From: Sulfopaludibacter sp963835555
GTDB taxonomy: Bacteria; Acidobacteriota; Terriglobia; Bryobacterales; Bryobacteraceae
DNA: 64,000 bases
Reading direction: 5' to 3'
NCBI GenBank assembly: GCA_963835555.1
Contig: CAWIGC010000028.1
Coordinates: 38,906-102,905, forward strand
Part shown: in pieces, positions 30,312 through 38,307 of the stretch
Layout of the letters: every line of letters starts with the position of its first letter
How positions within the stretch are numbered: the first letter of the stretch is position 1
The notes under the pieces: model-generated
What the model saw: only the letters and a program-made list of their open reading frames with translations
What the model was told of the DNA's origin: nothing
The model's database searches: none
Position numbers and translations under genes: made by a program

Positions 30312-32650
30312 ACCGCCGCCTCTTTCTCCGCCTTCGCGCTGGCGGTTTCATCCGCCACTCGCAGCAGCATTTCCAGGTACGCCAGCCGGAATGGACCTAA
30401 CGCATCCCGCAAACGGAGCACGCGATCGGTCCACGATCCCGCGCCATCCGGCGTGCGCCCCAGCTTCGCGGATTCCAGCAGGATTGCCGTTTCCGGCGCA
30501 TGAACATTTGCGCCCAGCGAACATGCCGGAAGCCGCTCGCCCTCTTCGATTCCCCGTACGCGCTCCTGGCCCCCGATCCGTTCGCCCGGCATGGATCGCA
30601 CCACCACCCGGATCCGGCCATGGTGCGCTGCCGCCACATAGGCCGCCAGATCGCCTTCGCCCGCCGAGATCATCGCCAGCGCGCTAGCCAATTCGTGCCT
30701 GAAGAATTTCCGCGAATGCCTTCCATTACCCGCCGATTTCGCCAGCAGCTCGTCATACGGCGGCGCCATCCCTTGCAGCGTCTCCTGCATCACCCCATGC
30801 GCCTTCCCCCAATCGTGGAATCGCGCCGCCGTCATCAGGGCCGCCTGATGCGGCTCCAGACCTATTCCCCGCAACGCCTCGATGAGCTTCCGCATCTCTT
30901 CGCATACCTGCTCGGTATGCGCTTCCAGAGTCTGCCGGTATTTGACGTAGGTCTTCTTGTCGTCGTCATTGCGCTCTATCTCCGGGCCGCCCGCCACCAG
31001 CGCCGGCACCCGCTCCTTGCTCTCCGGTTGCCATCCGTAATCCAATGTGTATTTCCCATCGTTGACGTGAAGCAGCAGCGTCATGCCCGGATAGATCGTC
31101 TCCGGGTGCGCCCACTTCCCCTCGGCCGCGTTCCACGCCCATACCGTCTTCGCGGATAGATCGCCCATCGGAGCTTGACAAAGCTCGCCGTCAACAATCT
31201 CCGCCATCTTGACTGGTGGCGCGTTGCCTTCCCAGCCGCGCCAGAACACATACACGTCCTTCTCGGGATCGCTCCGGACGAAACGCGAAATATCGACCTC
31301 GTTGCCACCGAGATCCGGACTCGTGTCGAACAGGTCCAGCAAATCCGCCCGCCGCAGCACGTGTTTCCAAGGCGCGGGCGATGCCACCAAAGACGGAAGA
31401 TCGGCCGGAGCCGCCGCGGCCAGCCCTGCGAGTGTCTGCTCCGCCCGGGAGACCTCCGCCGGCTCGTAGGGTGCGCAGACCTTAAGCTGGTCCTTGTCGC
31501 TGAGTTCTCCCGCGTCCGCCAGTGCCTTCAACTTCGCTGTCAGAGGGCGGTCCACCCAGAAAATCCGGCATCCGGACCGTTCGCCCTTTCGGTTTACCCG
31601 CCCGAAACGTTGCACCATGCTCGTGTAGGGTGCCAGATCGCTCACCATCAACGTTGCATCGATGTCGATTCCCGCCTCGATCACTTGCGTCGCTACCACG
31701 ATGCGTCCGCCCTCGGGCAGTTCACCCAAAGCCGCATCGACATGCTGCTTGCGGTCCGCCGCACGGAATCGCGAGTGCAGCAGCCGGACGTCCGCATTGG
31801 TCCGCTTTTCCAGGGCCATGCGGATTTCGACGGCGCGCCGTACCGTATTCGCAATCACCAGCGTCAGCGTTCCAGCCGTGTGTCTCTCTGCCACGAAATT
31901 CGCCACGCCCTGCGGCAGGCGGCAACTCGCTGGCGCACGCTCCACCAGTTTCTCTGCCTGCAGGCGCATCTGAACCAGCCGGTTCTTCAGGTCCGCCTCC
32001 TCCGGCCGGATCGCCGGCATCGCGCCACTTGAAAAGTCCGCAGTCTCCATCCATGCCGGGTCGATAGTCGCCGAAATCCAGCACGAAGCAGCGGACCCAA
32101 AGCATCCGAATTTCTCGCGAAACGCGGCAAGCTGGGTTGAGGTCGCCAGCCCGTCCCCGAGCAGTTGCACCTCGTCCAGGACCCAAAAACAGTCGCTGTT
32201 CAGAAGCGCGAAATCCATCGGCCAGCGGAAAGGCTTCCGCGCATACCCGCGATTCAGTGCGCGGCTCAAAAGGATATCCTGCGTGCCCACCAGCACAGCT
32301 TCTTCGTCCGGCCTCAGTTTGGCCTCGTTGTCCTCGCTCCCGCCCATCAGCCGGTACACGGGGATCCGCCGGATCAGCCCGGCATCCACCAGTCGCTGAA
32401 TCCGGTCCTCGGCGACCTTGGCGACCTGCTCGGTCAACGCCCTGCCCGGCAGACACCACACCAGCCGCCGCGGGGTTACTCCCGGCTCCTTCACCCGCCC
32501 GTACAACCACGAAACCAACGCGGTATCTGTTTTGCCAAGGCCCGTCGGCGCCTTAAGAATCGAGTTCCGGCCCGCCATGCCCTGAAACCGCTCTTGAAAA
32601 GCAAACGGAGGGAACCCCGTCGCTAACTCGTAGAAAGTTGAATAGGTCAT
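30308..32650 (-). CDS. cas3: Cas3 helicase-nuclease, type I-G (helicase first, HD domain last)
   Basis: Intact, 780 residues. Walker A is APTGLGKTDTAL near residue 35-45, the DEAD-box equivalent is VLDEVQLLGD near 157, motif III is SATIDPAW, and motif VI region is VQRFGRVNRKG. The HD nuclease is C-terminal: AARFHDWGKAH near 608, RHELASALA, and AAHHGRIR. Helicase-then-HD order is characteristic of type I-G/I-U Cas3, whereas most type I Cas3 have HD first. It should unwind and degrade target DNA in cis after recruitment by the effector complex. It is the first gene of the cas operon; its promoter must lie in 32651-32846, next to the orphan repeats. Confidence 0.93.
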   Translation of the reverse strand: MTYSTFYELATGFPPFAFQERFQGMAGRNSILKAPTGLGKTDTALVSWLYGRVKEPGVTPRRLVWCLPGRALTEQVAKVAEDRIQRLVDAGLIRRIPVYRLMGGSEDNEAKLRPDEEAVLVGTQDILLSRALNRGYARKPFRWPMDFALLNSDCFWVLDEVQLLGDGLATSTQLAAFREKFGCFGSAASCWISATIDPAWMETADFSSGAMPAIRPEEADLKNRLVQMRLQAEKLVERAPASCRLPQGVANFVAERHTAGTLTLVIANTVRRAVEIRMALEKRTNADVRLLHSRFRAADRKQHVDAALGELPEGGRIVVATQVIEAGIDIDATLMVSDLAPYTSMVQRFGRVNRKGERSGCRIFWVDRPLTAKLKALADAGELSDKDQLKVCAPYEPAEVSRAEQTLAGLAAAAPADLPSLVASPAPWKHVLRRADLLDLFDTSPDLGGNEVDISRFVRSDPEKDVYVFWRGWEGNAPPVKMAEIVDGELCQAPMGDLSAKTVWAWNAAEGKWAHPETIYPGMTLLLHVNDGKYTLDYGWQPESKERVPALVAGGPEIERNDDDKKTYVKYRQTLEAHTEQVCEEMRKLIEALRGIGLEPHQAALMTAARFHDWGKAHGVMQETLQGMAPPYDELLAKSAGNGRHSRKFFRHELASALAMISAGEGDLAAYVAAAHHGRIRVVVRSMPGERIGGQERVRGIEEGERLPACSLGANVHAPETAILLESAKLGRTPDGAGSWTDRVLRLRDALGPFRLAYLEMLLRVADETASAKAEKEAAV

Positions 32651-32846
32651 CAGCTAATGTCCATCTGGGGAAAACTGTCCTTCTCTTTGGCCAAAGTCGT
32701 GGCCGTCGGCAATCGGCTTCATTGGTTCTTCGTCCGAAGAAGCCCCGGAGGTGATGGTATAGTAGAGTTAGAAGTCTTACTCCCCTTGGTGGGTGGATTT
32801 ACAGACTCCGGACACCGTCCTCTTGAAGCCGTTCATGATAACAGCC

Positions 32847-32882
32847 TTTTCCTCGGCTTACTAACTGCGGTCCCATCGAAGC
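32847..32882 (+). repeat. Degenerate orphan CRISPR repeat (copy 1)
   Basis: Thirty-six bases beginning TTTTCCTCGG and ending GTCCCATCGAAGC align without gaps to the array repeat read in crRNA orientation, with about 24 of 36 matches by hand. It is preceded by ACAGCC, as is copy 2. Orientation is opposite to the main array. Confidence 0.6.
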
Positions 32883-33019
32883 AGCGTGCCAGGCCCTGAA
32901 ATCCGGCTGACGGGCAGGCCGGACGAACTGGAGCCTGTCAAACGCACCATACCAAACGAACCCAGGAAGTGAGTGATTCTAAAGGGAGACGTCTCTCGGG
33001 TCTTTGACAAACACAGCCT

Positions 33020-33055
33020 TTTTCCGCGGTCAACTGATCGCGGCCCCATTGAAGC
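33020..33055 (+). repeat. Near-intact orphan CRISPR repeat (copy 2)
   Basis: The 36 bases starting TTTTCCGCGG and ending CCCCATTGAAGC match the array repeat in crRNA orientation at 33 of 36 positions (differences at positions 1, 10 and 15). The handle ATTGAAGC is intact, so a transcript running rightward could in principle be processed by Csb2. It points away from cas3, opposite to the array. Confidence 0.85.
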
Positions 33056-33177
33056 CGGTCTTGAAATCCGGCTGACGGGCAGGCCAGACGGACAAGACAC
33101 TGTCAAATCCCGTCATACCAAACGAACCCAAGAAGTGATTGATTCCAATAGGGGCGCCCCTCAGGTCTTTGACAAAC

Positions 33178-34371
33178 TTACCCTACCTTATATCCTTCCC
33201 ACCGCGCCACCACCGCGCTGGCCAGGCAGTTACCCAGCACATTAATCCCGGTGCGGGCCATGTCCAGCAGGGCATCCACACCGAGCAGCACCGCGACGCC
33301 TTCCATCGGCAGATGAAATGTCGCCAGCGTGCCCGCCAGAATCACCAGCGCGGCGCGCGGTACTCCCGCCACGCCCTTACTGGTCAGCATGAGTGTCAGC
33401 ATCATGAGGAGTTGATCGCCGATACTCATATTCATGCCGGCGGCCTGTGCCACGAAGATAGACGCCAGCGATAAGTACAGGGCGCTGCCCACCAGGTTGA
33501 AGCTGTAACCGGTGGGGATGACGAAGCCCACTACGTGCTTAGGCACTCCGAACTGCTCCATGTTCTCCAGTGCCAGGGGCAGCGCCGCTTCGCTCGATGC
33601 CGTGGAGAATCCAATCAGGAAAGGCTCGCGTGCGGCGCGCCAGAAACCCGCGGCGGGGATCTGAAAGAGGAACAGCGCCGGCGCCAGCACCAGCAGGATA
33701 CAGACCGCCGCCGAGACATACATGGTGAGGATCAGCTTGCCGAGCCCGAACAGGACGGCGATTCCCTTGCTGCCCACCGTCACCGCGATGGCCGCGCCCA
33801 CACCGACCGGCGCCAGGTACATCACGTACTTCGTATAGCGGAACATCACCTCGGCGAGCGAGTTGCAAAATGCGATGACCGGGCCGGCTTTGGAGCCGAT
33901 AGCGGCGCAGGCGGCGCCGAACAGAAACGCGAAGACCACGATCTGGAGAGCATCGTTCCGCGCCATGGAATCGATGATGCTGGAAGGAAAGATATGCTCC
34001 AGCACGGAAGCGAACGTGGTCTGCGTCTGCGCCACGGCGGCTTCGGCGGCAGTAGCCCGGATGGGAATGCCGAGCCCGGGTTGCACCAGGTTGACCGCGA
34101 ACAATCCCAGAAACAACGCCAGTGTGGTGACGATTTCGAAATACAGAATAGCCTTGCCGCCGATGCGGCCCATGCGCTTCATGTCTCCGCCGCCCGCGAT
34201 CCCCACCACCAGTGTGCCGAATAACAAGGGCGCAATGATGGAGCGGATGAGGCGCAGGAAAACGTTACTCACCGGGCCTAACTGTTTCGCGAATCCGGGA
34301 GCCGCGATGCCCAACGCTACTCCCGCGGCCATGCCGATAAAAATCCACGCGGTCAGGGATATCCGTTTCAT
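33178..34371 (-). CDS. Dicarboxylate/amino acid:cation symporter (DAACS family)
   Basis: 397 residues. ATG 34371 overlaps the nadK stop as ATGA, and gives the family start MKRISLTAWIFIGMAAGVAL. Multiple TM segments; the signature FLRLIRSIIAPLLFGTLVVG, the SSEAALPLALENM serine-rich hairpin (FSTASSEAALP), VGFVIPTGYSFN and the final TMARTGINVLGN-like helix (DMARTGINVLGNCLASAVVA) are those of GltP/DctA sodium- or proton-coupled carriers. Substrate (C4-dicarboxylate or glutamate/aspartate) cannot be fixed by eye. It is the last gene of the xseB-ispA-tlyA-nadK operon, which is an unusual partner. Confidence 0.92.
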   Translation of the reverse strand: MKRISLTAWIFIGMAAGVALGIAAPGFAKQLGPVSNVFLRLIRSIIAPLLFGTLVVGIAGGGDMKRMGRIGGKAILYFEIVTTLALFLGLFAVNLVQPGLGIPIRATAAEAAVAQTQTTFASVLEHIFPSSIIDSMARNDALQIVVFAFLFGAACAAIGSKAGPVIAFCNSLAEVMFRYTKYVMYLAPVGVGAAIAVTVGSKGIAVLFGLGKLILTMYVSAAVCILLVLAPALFLFQIPAAGFWRAAREPFLIGFSTASSEAALPLALENMEQFGVPKHVVGFVIPTGYSFNLVGSALYLSLASIFVAQAAGMNMSIGDQLLMMLTLMLTSKGVAGVPRAALVILAGTLATFHLPMEGVAVLLGVDALLDMARTGINVLGNCLASAVVARWEGYKVG

Positions 34372-35231
34372 CGTTCGCCCCATTTCAGCTTTTGGCGCAG
34401 CACGTCGAAGAACATCATGTGAGGCGGGCGCACCAGCCGCAGGGAGTAATTCGAACTGCGGCACACAATGGCATCGCCGTCACGGATGGGATTGCCCACC
34501 TGTCCATCGATGGTCAGGTAGACGCTCTCATCGGGCCCGTGCGAAAGGATCCGGATGACGCTGGTTTCGGGCACCAGCACCGGACGGTTGGTCAACATAT
34601 GCGGGCAGATCGGAGTCAGGCAGATGGCCGGTACCGAAGGAAAGATAATCGGTCCGCCCGCCGACAGGGAATAGGCGGTGGAGCCGGTGGGCGTGGCGAT
34701 GATCAGGCCGTCGGCTTTGTAAGTGCAGACAAACTGCTCGTCCACATACGTCTCTAAGTCGATCATGCGGGCCAGAGCGCTCTTGGTGAGAACGGCATCG
34801 TTCAGGGCGTCATAGGTGGCGATGGTTTGCCCGTTGCGCACCACCTCGGTGCTCATCATGCGCCGTTTGGCAATGCGATTTTCGCCGCGGAAAGCGCGCT
34901 GCAGTTCCTCGTAAATGTCGTCGATGGCAATGGCGGTCAGAAATCCCAGGCCGCCCAGATTTACCGGAAACAATGGAATTTCGCGTTTTCCGATGGCCCG
35001 CGCGGCCGAAAGCAGAGTACCATCGCCGCCGAGGACGATGATCAGGTCGCATCCCTCGGGGACGTCGGCGCGCGGGATGCCGGAGCCGGCGCCGGCGTAG
35101 CACGCGGTGTTCTCGTCCAGGCGGATCGCGATGCCGCGCCCGTCCAGCCATTTGATGAGCTCCGGAACCAGGTCCGAGGCTTCGGCGGAATTCGGTTTGG
35201 AGATGATCCCGACCGTTTTAATGATGGGCAT
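34368..35231 (-). CDS. nadK: NAD kinase
   Basis: 287 residues, normal length. VLGGDGTLLSAAR is the GGDGT motif binding ATP, NLGGLGFLTA and ALNDAVL (NE/D motif) contact NAD, and ATPTGSTAYSLSAGGPI is the conserved C-terminal domain motif. It makes NADP from NAD and ATP in the cytosol. Its start overlaps the end of tlyA by 14 bp, and its stop overlaps the symporter start by 4 bp, so all are one operon. Confidence 0.96.
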   Translation of the reverse strand: MPIIKTVGIISKPNSAEASDLVPELIKWLDGRGIAIRLDENTACYAGAGSGIPRADVPEGCDLIIVLGGDGTLLSAARAIGKREIPLFPVNLGGLGFLTAIAIDDIYEELQRAFRGENRIAKRRMMSTEVVRNGQTIATYDALNDAVLTKSALARMIDLETYVDEQFVCTYKADGLIIATPTGSTAYSLSAGGPIIFPSVPAICLTPICPHMLTNRPVLVPETSVIRILSHGPDESVYLTIDGQVGNPIRDGDAIVCRSSNYSLRLVRPPHMMFFDVLRQKLKWGER

Positions 35232-35940
35232 AGAGGAGAAACTCCTTGTTCCCTTCCGCGCCGAGAATGGGGCTTTCCGTCATGTCGCTGGCGAATCCTA
35301 ATTCCGTTACCGTTTGCACCACCCGCCGGCATGACGCTTCGTGCAGCGCAGGGTCGCGGATAATACCGCCCTTGCCCACCTGGCCTTTGCCCACTTCGAA
35401 CTGCGGTTTGATCAGTATAACCATTTGCCCTTCGGGGCGTAACAGCAGCACCGCCGCGGGCAGCACCAGGGTGACCGAGATAAAGCTCACGTCGCACGTC
35501 AGCAGATCCACGCTTTCGCCGATATCGGCGAACACCAGGCTGCGCGCGTTGATGCCTTCGTGGAGGGAGACGCGCGGATCGGTGCGCAGTTTCCAATCGA
35601 GTTGGCCGGCGCCGACATCCACGCAATGCACCCGCGCGGCGCCCGCCTGCAGCAGCGCGTCGGTGAAGCCGCCGGTAGAGGAGCCGATATCCAGACACAC
35701 CTTGCCGGTGGCATCGATGGCGAAGTGGCGCAGCGCACCGGCTAGCTTGAGTCCGCCACGGCTGACGAACGGGGGCCGCGCCAGCACTTCGACGGCGGCG
35801 CCGGCATCCACCGGCTGACCGGGCTTGGACGCCTTCTGCCCGTTGACGCGGACTTCGCCGGCCATGATGAGTGCCTGGGCTTTCTCGCGCGACTCGGCGA
35901 GGCCGCGATCCACCAGCAGGCGGTCGAGCCGGTCTTTCAT
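35218..35940 (-). CDS. tlyA: TlyA-type 2'-O-ribose rRNA methyltransferase
   Basis: 240 residues from ATG 35940, chosen because it overlaps the ispA stop as ATGA and gives the family start MKDRLDRLLVDRGLAESREK. An S4 RNA-binding domain covers about 1-60 (AQALIMAGEVRVNGQKASKP). The FtsJ-like SAM-binding fold follows (CLDIGSSTGGFTDALLQAGA, the glycine-rich motif I; DLLTCDVSFIS; ILIKPQFEVGK with the catalytic Lys). In mycobacteria the enzyme methylates 16S and 23S rRNA and sets capreomycin susceptibility. Older annotation as a haemolysin is misleading. Confidence 0.94.
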   Translation of the reverse strand: MKDRLDRLLVDRGLAESREKAQALIMAGEVRVNGQKASKPGQPVDAGAAVEVLARPPFVSRGGLKLAGALRHFAIDATGKVCLDIGSSTGGFTDALLQAGAARVHCVDVGAGQLDWKLRTDPRVSLHEGINARSLVFADIGESVDLLTCDVSFISVTLVLPAAVLLLRPEGQMVILIKPQFEVGKGQVGKGGIIRDPALHEASCRRVVQTVTELGFASDMTESPILGAEGNKEFLLYAHH

Positions 35941-36818
35941 GATTTGCGATGGACGATCAGGTCGGCCAGTTCGTGCAGGCGTGCGGCGCGGGCGGCGAAC
36001 GGAGCCAGTACCTGGTGCGCCTGCTCGCATTCCCCGGCGGCCATGCGGTGCGAAGTTTCCAGGCCATAGACCGCGGGAAAGGTGATCTTGTGCTGTGCGG
36101 CGTCTTTGCCTGCCGTCTTTCCCAGCGCGGCGGAAGACTCTTCGACGTCCAGAATGTCATCCACAATCTGGAATGCCAGGCCCACGTGCTCGCCGTAACA
36201 GGAGAGCGCGGCGTACTGTTCGGCGGTGGCGCCCGCGAAGATGGCGCCCAGGCGCAGGCTGGCGCGCAGGAGCGCACCGGTCTTGGCGCGGTGAATGCTT
36301 TCGAGCAATGCGGCGTTAGGCGGTTTGCCTTCGCCTTCGAGGTCGGCTACCTGCCCGCCGATCATGCCGCCGGCGGTGCCGGAGGCAGTGGCCAGCTCGG
36401 CGATGAGTCCGGTCTTGCGCTCATCGGCCAGGTCGAGTTGGGCGAGCACCTGGAAGGCCAGCGTCAGCAGGGCATCGCCCGCGAGGATGGCCATGGCATC
36501 GCCGAACACTTTGTGGTTGGTGAGCTTGCCGCGGCGGTAATCGTCGTTATCGAGTGCGGGCAGGTCGTCGTGGATCAGCGAATACGTGTGGATGAGTTCG
36601 AGGGCGCAGGCGCAGGCGGTCACTCCAGAGGCGCAATCGGAAACGGTGTATGCGGCCTCCATGCAGAGGATCGGGCGAATCCGCTTTCCGCCCGCGAACA
36701 GGCTGTAGCGCATGGCGCGATGGATGGTTTCGGGCGTCGCGGACTCCGGCGGGACCAACCGGTCCAGTTCGCTATCGACCAGTTCCCGCTGCCGGGCAAG
36801 GTATTCGCGCAGGTTCAT
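35937..36818 (-). CDS. ispA: Farnesyl/geranylgeranyl diphosphate synthase
   Basis: 293 residues. First aspartate-rich motif DDLPALDNDD (DDxxxxD, the bacterial type with two inserted residues) and second DDILD with upstream FQIVDDILDVE. GGKRIRP and the helix LIHTYSLIHDD are standard. It condenses isopentenyl diphosphate with allylic diphosphates; product chain length (C15 likely, from the operon context) is not proven. It overlaps xseB by 4 bp and tlyA by 4 bp. A dxs gene, often found between ispA and tlyA in other bacteria, is absent here. Confidence 0.94.
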   Translation of the reverse strand: MNLREYLARQRELVDSELDRLVPPESATPETIHRAMRYSLFAGGKRIRPILCMEAAYTVSDCASGVTACACALELIHTYSLIHDDLPALDNDDYRRGKLTNHKVFGDAMAILAGDALLTLAFQVLAQLDLADERKTGLIAELATASGTAGGMIGGQVADLEGEGKPPNAALLESIHRAKTGALLRASLRLGAIFAGATAEQYAALSCYGEHVGLAFQIVDDILDVEESSAALGKTAGKDAAQHKITFPAVYGLETSHRMAAGECEQAHQVLAPFAARAARLHELADLIVHRKS

Positions 36819-37075
36819 GCTTTCTCGGATTTTTCGGGGCGGAACGGCTCGGCGACGATCTTGCCCTCTCTGCGGATCAGCATTTCGACGCGTGTTTCGG
36901 CCTCTTCGAGCTGCTTGCGGCAGGTATCGCTGAGCTCCATACCGCGTTCGAAGAGTGCGAGCGAACGGTCCAGGGCAAGGTCGCCCCCTTCCAGTTCCTT
37001 GACGACTTTCTCGAGTTCGTCCAGGCAGGATTCGAACGATACCACGGGACTCGCGCCGGCTTGGTTTTCCGCCAT
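36815..37075 (-). CDS. xseB: Exodeoxyribonuclease VII small subunit
   Basis: 86 residues with the family core SFESCLDELEKVVKELEGGD, LALDRSLALFERGMELSDTC and RKQLEEAETRVEML, an all-helical subunit that binds XseA. It is first in the xseB-ispA-tlyA-nadK operon, a common bacterial order. XseA is not in the window. The promoter must lie in 37076-37300, shared with the divergent PilZ-DnaJ gene. Confidence 0.95.
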   Translation of the reverse strand: MAENQAGASPVVSFESCLDELEKVVKELEGGDLALDRSLALFERGMELSDTCRKQLEEAETRVEMLIRREGKIVAEPFRPEKSEKA

Positions 37076-37300
37076 CGCCTCATTCTAACAATGAGTGCGG
37101 GCAGGAGTCCGGCGAGCGTTTTGGAGAGATGCGGCAAATGGTCAAAAACCCGGTCGTTCAGGCGGCACGCGCGCTTCACGCGCCAACAGTCGTCGGCAAT
37201 CTGCTGAGCCCACTATTGTTAATGCACCAATGTGAACTGTCGGGAACGTTGCTGGCGGCCATGCCTCCGGCTATGCTTCGGGCTGGCGAAAGGAGTGAGT

Positions 37301-38245
37301 ATGAACGACGCGCGGTGGGAGCCGAGACAGGCCAAAGGCGGGCAATATTCGTTGACCTGGCGAGGTCCCAATGCGAACACGTGTTCGACGGAGGGCATCG
37401 GCCTGGATGTTTCTTCGGCTGGCATCGGAATGGAGTGCTCCACCGAATTGAAGACCGGCTCGATTGTGTTCCTGCAGGCGCGGGACGGCTCGATCCGGGC
37501 GTCGTATGAAGTGATCTACTGTACGCGGCGGGGTACCAGGTTCCGCGTCGGCCTGGAGGCGCGGGAAGAGGCGCAGGAACGGGAAAGGGCGGCGGAGGCG
37601 AGGCCCGCGGAAAGGCCGGTAGAGGGCGACGCCGATCACTACGAGACACTCCAGATCAGCTCCAAGGCGGATCTGCAGACGATTCACCGGGTGTTCCGTA
37701 TTATGGCGGCGCGGTTTCACCCGGACAATCCCGAAACCGGCAATGTGGAGCAGTTCCTGCGGATGAAGCAGGCGTACGCGGTGCTCTCGGATCCGGAACG
37801 GCGGGGGGAATACGATGCGATTCTGGAAGCGAACAAGAGTGACGGGCCGCGCGCCATTTTCGAGCTGAAGGATTTTGTGACAGGGGTGGAGGCGGAAGCC
37901 AACCGGCGGTTGGGGGTGCTGTGCCTGCTGTACCGGCAGCGGCAGATCAACCCGGACGCGCCGGGCGTTTCGCTGCTGGACCTGGAGAAGGAGATGGGCT
38001 TTCCGCGGGAATACCTGAGCTTCACGACGTGGTATTTGCGCTCGAAGGACTACGTCACGGTGGCGGACAATTCGGATTACGCGCTGACGGCGCTGGGCGC
38101 GGATTACGTGGAGAAGAAGGCGGTACGGCACGAGATTGTGGGCAAACTGCTGAATCCTTCGCTGCGTGTGCGCCGCTCGGGAACGGCGGCGAAGGGCCGG
38201 CAAAAGAGTCCGAGCCCGCCGGGCAGGCCACTGTTGACGGCGTAG
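37301..38245 (+). CDS. PilZ-like plus DnaJ-domain protein
   Basis: 314 residues from ATG 37301, which has the Shine-Dalgarno AAGGAG 7 bp upstream. Residues about 5-85 look like a PilZ beta barrel (GIGLDVSSAGIGMECSTELK, RVGLEAR), though the canonical RxxxR start is weak, so cyclic-di-GMP binding is uncertain. Residues about 108-175 are a J domain (DHYETLQISSKADLQTIHRV, AARFHPDNPETG with the HPD motif, FLRMKQAYAVLSDPERRGEY). The C-terminal part (SLLDLEKEMGFPREYLSFTT) resembles a winged helix. The combination suggests a DnaK co-chaperone under second-messenger control; this is inference. Confidence 0.8.
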   Translation: MNDARWEPRQAKGGQYSLTWRGPNANTCSTEGIGLDVSSAGIGMECSTELKTGSIVFLQARDGSIRASYEVIYCTRRGTRFRVGLEAREEAQERERAAEARPAERPVEGDADHYETLQISSKADLQTIHRVFRIMAARFHPDNPETGNVEQFLRMKQAYAVLSDPERRGEYDAILEANKSDGPRAIFELKDFVTGVEAEANRRLGVLCLLYRQRQINPDAPGVSLLDLEKEMGFPREYLSFTTWYLRSKDYVTVADNSDYALTALGADYVEKKAVRHEIVGKLLNPSLRVRRSGTAAKGRQKSPSPPGRPLLTA

Positions 38246-38307
38246 GGAACGCGGAGTCAAAAGCATGGCGGGTTGCGCGAGCAATAATGGTTAGCGGGTA
38301 ATGCGCC

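Larger units (their letters stand above)
32841..33177 (+). repeat. Two tandem 173-bp units, each headed by an orphan CRISPR repeat
   Basis: The repeat copies are 173 bp apart. The 137 bp after copy 1 and the roughly 122 bp after copy 2 are related: both contain TGAAATCCGGCTGACGGGCA followed by GGCC, then CATACCAAACGAACCCA.GAA and GTCTTTGACAAAC. No gene is supported in 32651-33177. The unit is too long to be repeat plus one spacer. It could be duplicated leader-plus-repeat, or a decayed second array. Confidence 0.7.

Noticed and set aside
32657..32899. An 80-codon frame upstream of cas3 as a possible toxin (CreTA-like)
   Set aside because: No ribosome-binding site, no recognisable family, and the frame runs into the degenerate repeat. 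The CreTA idea is kept only as one reading of the orphan repeats.
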